Made by a program: the position numbers and the translations under genes
Assembly (NCBI GenBank): GCA_949320185.1
Contig: CASGHK010000030.1
Span: forward strand, 1 to 45,539
Direction of reading: 5' to 3'
DNA length: 45,539 nucleotides
From: an uncultured Methanomicrobiales archaeon
Lineage (GTDB): Archaea; Halobacteriota; Methanomicrobia; Methanomicrobiales; Methanospirillaceae
Notes under the pieces: model-generated
Database searches by the model: none
The model's input: the letters and a program-made list of their open reading frames with translations, nothing else
Told to the model about the DNA's origin: nothing
Shown: positions 41,801 to 45,539 of the stretch, piece after piece
How the letters are laid out: each line of letters begins with the position of its first letter
Position numbering within the stretch: the stretch's first letter is position 1

Positions 41801-42683
41801 CGTCGCGTCCCTGTACCTCCACCCGGAGGAGCGGGACGAGGCGCTCGCCCTGGTGCAGGACGAGCGAGGGATCACCGACCACCTGATCGAGGGAGTTGCC
41901 CGGGACGGTTCTGCCCTATGGCTCTCCATCAACGTCCAGTTCCTCCGCGACAGGGCGGGGCGGATCCGGGGCTACGAGGCGTTCGTGCGCGACATCACCG
42001 AGAGAAGAAAGATGGAACGAGCGATCCATGATGCGAACCGGCGCCTCGGCCTCCTTGACAGCATCACCCGGCACGACCTGCTGAACCAGCTGACAAAGGT
42101 TCGTGGGTACACTCATCTCGCGGAGAGCGAGGTCCATGATTCGGCAGTCGCCGGCTACCTCTCGAAGATCGACGCGGCTGCGGACTCGATCTCCCGGCAG
42201 GTCGAGTTCATCCGAACGTACCATGACCTGGGAGCGCATTCGCCGACCTGGACCCGGATCGACGAGGTGGTGGCGAGGGCGAGGCGGGACGAGGTCAACT
42301 GCTCCACGACCTGCCGGGGGGTCGAGGTCCATGCCGACCCGATGCTGGAGAAGGTCTTCTTCAACCTCTTCGAGAACGCCGTCGCACACGGGGGCCACGT
42401 GACGAGTATCACCGTCCGGTGCGAACGCGTTGCAGACGGCCTGGTGGTCGTGGTGGAGGACGACGGCGCGGGCGTCCCGGAGGACGAGAAGGAGGCGATC
42501 TTCAAGAAGGGCCACGGGCATCATACCGGCCTGGGCCTCTTTCTGGCGCGGGAGATCCTGGCGATCACCGGGATCACGATCCGGGAGAATGGGACTCCTG
42601 GGCGTGGGGCGCGCTTCGAGATCGCGGTCCCGGTGGGGCGGTTCCGGTGGGGCCCTGGCGGGGCCGTTGACCCAGCTCCCTGA
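38853..42683 (+). CDS. Soluble histidine kinase with N-terminal receiver, PAS, PocR and GAF domains
   Basis: 1276 residues from GTG 38853 (ATG 38826 would add 9). Order: receiver (about 5-120; VIVSDYQMPGMDG), PAS1 (140-258), a coiled coil of ~35 residues (QLAAQEEQLRANLEEVIGAE), PAS2 (296-411), PAS3 (436-554), PocR ligand-binding domain (573-743; DEFSQATGVSLLLVRPDG, CRLCRDLV, CREPF, SCPATGL), GAF (763-930), PAS4 (937-1050), DHp with SITRHDLLNQL (His near 1073), HATPase_c with LFNLFENAVAHGG and GLGLFLAREI. No membrane helix. PocR domains bind small ligands such as diols or hydrocarbon derivatives, giving a chemical sensor in addition to PAS. Its kinase core and receiver are close paralogues of the 14640-18527 protein. 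Confidence 0.9.
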   Translation: MPGTIRVLYVDDEPDLLRLTRLSLERTGEFTVDTADSAEEALSAFSIPAFDVIVSDYQMPGMDGIAFLREVRACHGEIPFILFTGRGREEVVIEAINSGADFYIQKGGTPAAQFAELAHKIRQLVKRRSAELALRESEEKYRSLVELTPLGVLVHSGDGRIVYANQECLHLTGQKSVDDLLGGNVLDYVFRYIHPDERELVIALFRQQSDGGGTTSFTEWRLLSPTGEVSTIEIAAKTISYGGEPSVLVLFRDVTEWKRAQAELQAAYQQLAAQEEQLRANLEEVIGAERARVETEQNFKSLVDNAPYAVYIQVNDRIVYINGAAVRLLGGTSADQLLETNPWDRIHPEFHERVRGRVRSLTVDREPVGALDEVFLRLDGTPVDVAVSAVPHRYRGEDGVLVMLHDITDRKRRELELQQTIEEIADARRDLLESRQQLAEIAATVPGLIFQFYARPDGSMGVYYVSSRSRDLFGLDDDPETFFEQYMAHLDPRDRNRVLASIAAAVASASEFETEYRYITPSGASIWVQAVSRPVVRENEVLYNGVMLDITTRKAAEAALEQRLVALTRPMAESGVELTDLLDPVEVQRLQDEFSQATGVSLLLVRPDGSPITRPSNPCRLCRDLVRSTIEGRAACREPFSPAGAEGPEGAVITSCPATGLMKAGVKIVVGERHIATWLIGQVRDGSREEDEEEVRARAQAIGVDEGSFAAAYREVPVIPRERFAAIVRSLETIAHQLSTVAYQNVQQARFIAERDRAVEALHEREARHAVLLELGDALGAQTGSAGLQAAACSVLARRLGVDRVQYTEVDMEGRTVVFHLDHVPEWVSLLSGRYSLDVLGGVPNVLAAGRTLVVDDLERSPALSEAACRACRPIATRSFVIVPLLREGRLVNTLNVVSTVPRAWTPGEVALIEEVAARTWDAVERARAEEALREREEEYRRILENLQDAYIRSDEDGIMRMVSPSAARLFGYDSADEMVGLPVASLYLHPEERDEALALVQDERGITDHLIEGVARDGSALWLSINVQFLRDRAGRIRGYEAFVRDITERRKMERAIHDANRRLGLLDSITRHDLLNQLTKVRGYTHLAESEVHDSAVAGYLSKIDAAADSISRQVEFIRTYHDLGAHSPTWTRIDEVVARARRDEVNCSTTCRGVEVHADPMLEKVFFNLFENAVAHGGHVTSITVRCERVADGLVVVVEDDGAGVPEDEKEAIFKKGHGHHTGLGLFLAREILAITGITIRENGTPGRGARFEIAVPVGRFRWGPGGAVDPAP

Positions 42684-42735
42684 TCAGGCCGACGGAGCGG
42701 CCCCCCCCGGTCGAGCCCGGGGGTGGGGGGGGCAC

Positions 42736-43473
42736 TCAGCCCTTCCTGTGGCGACGGATCGGGCAGTCCGGGACTTCGCAGGTCTCAGGGCAGTCCGGAA
42801 GCTCGATCGACTCGCCGGCCTCCTGCGCCGCCAGCCGGCGCCCCATCTCGTCCGTCCAGGGACATCCCTCGGTGCACGCCGCCGGTCTCCCGGTCGGCTC
42901 GAGCAGGACGCTCCCCAGTGTCAGCCACCGCTCCCGGATCTCGGTGCGGTCGATCCCCGCCAGGGAGAGGCACTGGAACCCGAAGAAGAGGGCCGCGAGA
43001 CCGAGCGCGAGCGTGTAAGGGTCCGCGTCGTCCCGGACCAGCCCCTCGCGCTGCTGGGCCGCGATCCCATGCGCGGCCATCTCGTACCCCGCCCGGATGT
43101 TCTCCGCGAGGGAGCCCCCCGCCGCTGGGTTGCGTGCGGCCATCGCGACGAGCTCGAGGATCAGCGACTCCTGCCCGGCGTCGGCGGCGAGCTGCGCCTC
43201 GAGCATCGAGGTCCAGCCCTGGAGGGGCGTCGCGTCCGGGAAGCTCTCTCTCGCTCGCCGGCGGACGAGTGCCGGGATCAGCTTTATGATCTCGGTGACG
43301 AGGGCGTCCTTGTTCTTGAAGTAGAGGTAGAGGGCACTCTTCGTCACACCCACCTCGGCGGCGATATCGTCCATGGTCGTCGCACAGTACCCCTTTCGGC
43401 TCATCACGTCCCAGCCGGCGGCGATGATCCTCTTCCGGGCCGCCTCCCTGTATTTCGGCACGACCTTGGGCAT
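42736..43473 (-). CDS. TetR family transcriptional regulator with Cys-rich C-terminal tail
   Basis: 245 residues, longer than the usual ~200. N-terminal helix-turn-helix: RKRIIAAGWDVMSRKGYCATTMDDIAAEVGVTKSALYLYFKNKDALV, the classic TetR signature. The ligand-binding region (about 60-200) is all helical. The last ~45 residues carry five Cys (C-x3-C, then C-x3-C-x4-C), which could bind a metal or Fe-S cluster or form disulfides; this is not part of the standard family. TATA-like CTTTATTA at about 43501-43508 (minus) sits ~30 nt from the ATG, so the mRNA may be nearly leaderless. Divergent from the PPOX-fold gene and likely its regulator. Confidence 0.9.
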   Translation of the reverse strand: MPKVVPKYREAARKRIIAAGWDVMSRKGYCATTMDDIAAEVGVTKSALYLYFKNKDALVTEIIKLIPALVRRRARESFPDATPLQGWTSMLEAQLAADAGQESLILELVAMAARNPAAGGSLAENIRAGYEMAAHGIAAQQREGLVRDDADPYTLALGLAALFFGFQCLSLAGIDRTEIRERWLTLGSVLLEPTGRPAACTEGCPWTDEMGRRLAAQEAGESIELPDCPETCEVPDCPIRRHRKG

Positions 43474-43530
43474 CCTATCCTCGTACTGCGAGGCGAAGCG
43501 TAATAAAGCAGACTACTCCGTCAATATTTC

Positions 43531-43550
43531 GACCTTACGGTAAGTTTTTA
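43531..43550. promoter_or_regulatory. Operator-like element 1 (GACC-N5-GTAAGTTTT) with palindrome
   Basis: GACC at 43531-43534, then five bases, then GTAAGTTTT at 43540-43548; inside it CTTACGGTAAG (43534-43544) is an 11-bp perfect palindrome with one central base. It overlaps the T-rich TATA-like box TTTTTAT of the PPOX-fold gene (start 43587). The same spaced element recurs at 44105-44122. Confidence 0.55.
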
Positions 43551-43586
43551 TCCCTCGCCGTGTCCAGCTTGGACGAGGTGGTTTCC

Positions 43587-43985
43587 ATGGTGATATTAAC
43601 CCCAGAGATGGAAGAGTCGCTGCGTGCAGCAAAGACCGCGTTCCTCGCCACGTCGTCGAAGGACGGCGTCACCAACGTCGTCCCGATCGCGGCCTTCACC
43701 TGCCTGGACGATGGGACACTGTTGATCTCGGACCAGTACTTCAATAAGACCCTCAAGAACATGGAAGGAAACCCGTGGATCGCCCTCTCCTGGTGGGGGG
43801 AGCGGGGCGGGTTCCAGGTGAAGGGGACGGTCACCCTCCACGCCGACGACGACGTCTTCGCGCAGAACATCGCCTGGATGAAGGAGCGCTTCCCGTCGTT
43901 CGTCCCGAAGTCTGCGGTGCTGGTGACGATCACGGACGTCTTTGCCGTCGTGCCCGGCCCCGAACCCGGGCAGAAGCTCCTCTGA
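43587..43985 (+). CDS. Pyridoxamine 5'-phosphate oxidase-fold FMN-binding protein
   Basis: 132 residues from the ATG at 43587, which has GAGGTGG 5 nt upstream; an in-frame GTG at 43560 is rejected. The split-barrel pattern LRAAKTAFLATSSKDGVTNVVPI, TLLISDQYFNKTLKNMEGNPWIALSWW and FQVKGTVTL is typical of small PPOX-like flavoproteins of anaerobes, which bind FMN or F420. It likely functions in redox or detoxification chemistry; the substrate is not evident. It is divergent from the TetR gene and shares an operator-like element with the downstream flavodoxin/ferredoxin gene, suggesting joint control. Confidence 0.87.
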   Translation: MVILTPEMEESLRAAKTAFLATSSKDGVTNVVPIAAFTCLDDGTLLISDQYFNKTLKNMEGNPWIALSWWGERGGFQVKGTVTLHADDDVFAQNIAWMKERFPSFVPKSAVLVTITDVFAVVPGPEPGQKLL

Positions 43986-44104
43986 ACCGGCGCTCCGCGG
44001 CAGGGTGTCGCCGCGCCCGGTACCCCATGCTGTCTCTCTCTCTGGCGCCCCCGACTCCCGGGGAGGTATCCAGGGGATTGATGGTACTGTGCAGTCAAAA
44101 AAAT

Positions 44105-44149
44105 GACCGACTAGTAAGTTTTATTATTCCTGAGTTAGTACTATTCCTG
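44105..44149 (+). promoter_or_regulatory. Operator-like element 2 and promoter of the flavodoxin/ferredoxin gene
   Basis: GACC at 44105-44108, five bases, then GTAAGTTTT at 44114-44122: same halves and same spacing as element 1. The T/A-rich run GTTTTATTATT (44118-44128) is a good TATA box. Two direct repeats ATTCCTG (44126-44132 and 44143-44149) follow at a 17-bp distance near the expected transcription start. Confidence 0.55.
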
Positions 44150-44281
44150 GAGACGTTGTTTGGTTCCCAGGACGGCGAAATACCGGGCGGTCACCACGTT
44201 CAACGGGATCTCCCGTCGGAACGGGACCGTGTCTGTGCCGAAGGAGACGGACACCGCTCTGGGCCGAACATCGGAGGGAGC
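44150..44281 (+). other. Long 5' leader with stem-loop potential before the flavodoxin/ferredoxin gene
   Basis: About 130 nt separate the expected transcription start from the ATG at 44282, unusual in this window of short leaders. ACGGGA-TC-TCCCGT at 44203-44216 is a 14-bp palindrome, and TCCTGG (44145-44150) can pair with CCAGGA (44167-44172). I see no convincing small gene. GGAGGG at 44274-44279 is the ribosome binding site of the next gene. Confidence 0.35.
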
Positions 44282-45082
44282 ATGAAGATACGGTCGATGA
44301 AGTTGGCCTGCTTCTCGCCCACGGGGACGACGAAGACGGTGCTCGAGGGAATAGCACGGGGCGTGGGTCTCGAGGATGTAGAGCTTGTTGACATCACCTC
44401 TCCTCAGGCGAGAAACGCCTCCCTGGAGGCGCAGGAGGATGAACTGCTCGTTGTCGGGGTTCCGGTGTACATGGGGCGGGTGCCGGGTCTCCTCTCCGGG
44501 TGGCTCGGGCGGATCCGGGCGAACAGGACACCGGCCGTCTGCGTCGTCGTCTACGGCAACCGCGTCTTCGACGACGCGCTCCTCGAGCTCCGGGACGCCC
44601 TGGTCGAGGCCGGGTGCCGGCCGATCGCCGGCGCGGCGTTCATCGGGGAGCACTCCTTCTCCAGGACTGAGACGCCGACTGCCGCCGGGCGGCCCGACGC
44701 GGACGATCTGGAACAGGCCGAGCGGTTCGGGCGGGAGGTCAGGGAGCGGTTGGACGCCGCTTCCCAGGCCGATAAGGTCCCGGAGGTCTCGATCCCGGGT
44801 TGCCGGCCCTACCGGGGTGACCCGGCCCTCTGGCAGGTGGACTTCATCGCCGTCGGCCCCGGGTGCACCCGGTGCGGAGCCTGCGCTGTGTGCTGCCCGG
44901 TCGGAGCGATCGATCCGGACGACCTCGCTTCGGTCGATACGGAGCGGTGCATCACCTGCTGCGCCTGTATCAAGCAGTGCCCCGTGCAGACCCGGACGAT
45001 GAAGCCAGGGCTTGTGATGGACGCCTCGGTGCGCCTGCATACCCTGTACGCCGAACGCAAGCAGCCGGCGTTCTTTATCTGA
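44282..45082 (+). CDS. Flavodoxin-2[4Fe-4S] ferredoxin fusion (EFR1-type)
   Basis: 266 residues from the ATG at 44282, preceded by GGAGGG. N-terminal flavodoxin domain (about 1-155): the FMN-phosphate loop is FSPTGTTKT, then VGVPVYMGRVPG and VVVYGNRVFDDALLEL. C-terminal ferredoxin domain: CTRCGACAVCCPVGAI and CITCCACIKQCPVQTRTM give two [4Fe-4S] clusters. This is the EFR1-family design, a self-contained electron carrier or donor to an Fe-S partner. It is likely cytoplasmic. Together with the PPOX-fold protein and TetR regulator it forms a small redox cluster. A hairpin overlaps the stop codon. Confidence 0.92.
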   Translation: MKIRSMKLACFSPTGTTKTVLEGIARGVGLEDVELVDITSPQARNASLEAQEDELLVVGVPVYMGRVPGLLSGWLGRIRANRTPAVCVVVYGNRVFDDALLELRDALVEAGCRPIAGAAFIGEHSFSRTETPTAAGRPDADDLEQAERFGREVRERLDAASQADKVPEVSIPGCRPYRGDPALWQVDFIAVGPGCTRCGACAVCCPVGAIDPDDLASVDTERCITCCACIKQCPVQTRTMKPGLVMDASVRLHTLYAERKQPAFFI

Positions 45083-45100
45083 CCGGGTCTCTGCCCGGTC
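45081..45100 (+). terminator. Stem-loop at the stop of the flavodoxin/ferredoxin gene
   Basis: GACCGGG (45081-45087) pairs perfectly with CCCGGTC (45094-45100) around a 6-nt loop; the first stem base is in the TGA stop. No T-tract follows directly, so termination activity is uncertain. Confidence 0.4.
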
Positions 45101-45315
45101 CGTCGAGGATGGGTGAGGAGCGCCCTGCGTTGTCATGACGGGCGGGCGTGTCCGGGTCGGCCTCGCCCCGAGGCTAGCCGGTCGCGTACCACCTCGTCGA
45201 GCGGTTGCCTGTACCCGCCATGGCCCTGCCGCCACGATCTCTCCGGTCCCCAGACGCGCCGATTCGTGCACCGCGGGCTCTTCGGGGCGCCCGGTTTTTT
45301 TATTGGCCCCCGTTA
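45101..45315. other. Intergenic stretch without a recognised gene
   Basis: About 215 bp of GC-rich sequence with no convincing reading frame by composition. It ends in an A/T-rich block, a run of seven to nine T followed by ATTGG (45293-45305), which may be a promoter for the frame opening at 45316 or a late terminator for the preceding gene. No tRNA or repeat is seen. Confidence 0.4.
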
Positions 45316-45539
45316 ATGCTGCTGCGGAGAGGAACGGAATGGAAGAACGACGCATGGCTTCGGCGACTGCTGAACTATCCGGAGACCGGTCTTGCCCCCG
45401 CCGTCGCCCGGGTACCGAAACGGCTGGGGCTTCCGGTCGGGACGACCTCGCCTCCTGCTGTGGCCCCGTCCAAAGGGGTCGACGCTGCTGGGTCCGAGGG
45501 ACCTCGACGTGACCAGGCCCCTGGACCTCAGGACGTTGG
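45316..45539 (+). CDS. Possible start of a gene running off the right edge (uncertain)
   Basis: An ATG at 45316 opens a frame without stop to the window end (74 codons), beginning MLLRRGTEWKNDAWLRRLLN. It lies about 12 bp after a T-rich, TATA-like block. Codon choice is GC-rich at third positions in the first 40 codons, less clear later. A competing short frame from the ATG at 45339 stops at 45512. No family is recognised, so this is a weak call. Confidence 0.25.
   Translation, partial: MLLRRGTEWKNDAWLRRLLNYPETGLAPAVARVPKRLGLPVGTTSPPAVAPSKGVDAAGSEGPRRDQAPGPQDV

Overview
The window is a GC-rich stretch of a methanogenic archaeon, most likely a member of the Methanomicrobiales. This follows from archaeal-type pyruvate synthase, a split archaeal glutamate synthase with an F420-type partner, a methanogen dihydropteroate-synthase-like protein, large soluble PAS kinases with a receiver at the N-terminus, NosD/SdrD-type surface proteins, TATA-like promoters and T-rich terminators. 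The species cannot be named from sequence alone. Genes are tightly packed and many neighbours overlap by an ATGA-type junction, which suggests translational coupling. No rRNA, tRNA, CRISPR array or insertion sequence was found.

Layout. 1-3.1 kb: the 3' part of a very repetitive Thr/Pro-rich surface protein. 3.2-7.0 kb (minus): a four-gene operon with an exported adhesin-like protein, MacB-type permease, ATPase and TMEM175-like channel. 7.2-10.0 kb (minus): pyruvate:ferredoxin oxidoreductase, four subunits. 10.0-14.5 kb: a small membrane protein, truA with a PHP phosphoesterase, a DHPS-like protein, a double rubredoxin and a tiny membrane protein. 14.6-18.5 kb: a 1.3-kaa receiver/PAS/GAF histidine kinase. 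18.6-25.6 kb: nitrogen assimilation. glnA diverges from a glutamate synthase operon (glutaminase, FMN synthase, GXGXG and FrhB-like F420 subunits), followed by a stripped-down kinase-like protein and an SMR transporter. 25.6-29.5 kb (minus): a fused Cas4/Dna2-like Fe-S nuclease and SF1 helicase. 29.6-31.2 kb: an ABC-2 exporter. 31.2-37.5 kb: a flavin reductase, then an alternating-strand signalling island (STAS, RsbW-like kinase, SpoIIE-type phosphatase, PAS-GAF kinase, second STAS, metallo-beta-lactamase fusion). 37.5-42.7 kb: a condensation-domain protein and a second large receiver/PAS/PocR/GAF kinase. 42.7-45.1 kb: a TetR regulator with a Cys-rich tail, a PPOX-fold flavoprotein and a flavodoxin/ferredoxin fusion. 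The last 0.45 kb is largely non-coding, with a possible gene start.

How it fits together. Pyruvate synthase, glutamine synthetase and glutamate synthase form a carbon/nitrogen assimilation block. A GGAA-N6-TTCT dyad at the glnA start resembles the archaeal NrpR operator. The 31.9-35.7 kb genes contain every core part of a bacterial Rsb-type partner-switching system (two antagonists, switch kinase, phosphatase, sensor kinase) in an organism that should have no sigma factor, so the output must be something else. The TetR cluster shares one 18-bp spaced element at two promoters, suggesting a small redox regulon. The most novel items are the partner-switching island, the MBL-plus-kinase-like fusion, the F420-coupled glutamate synthase, the stripped kinase downstream of it, and the TetR redox regulon.
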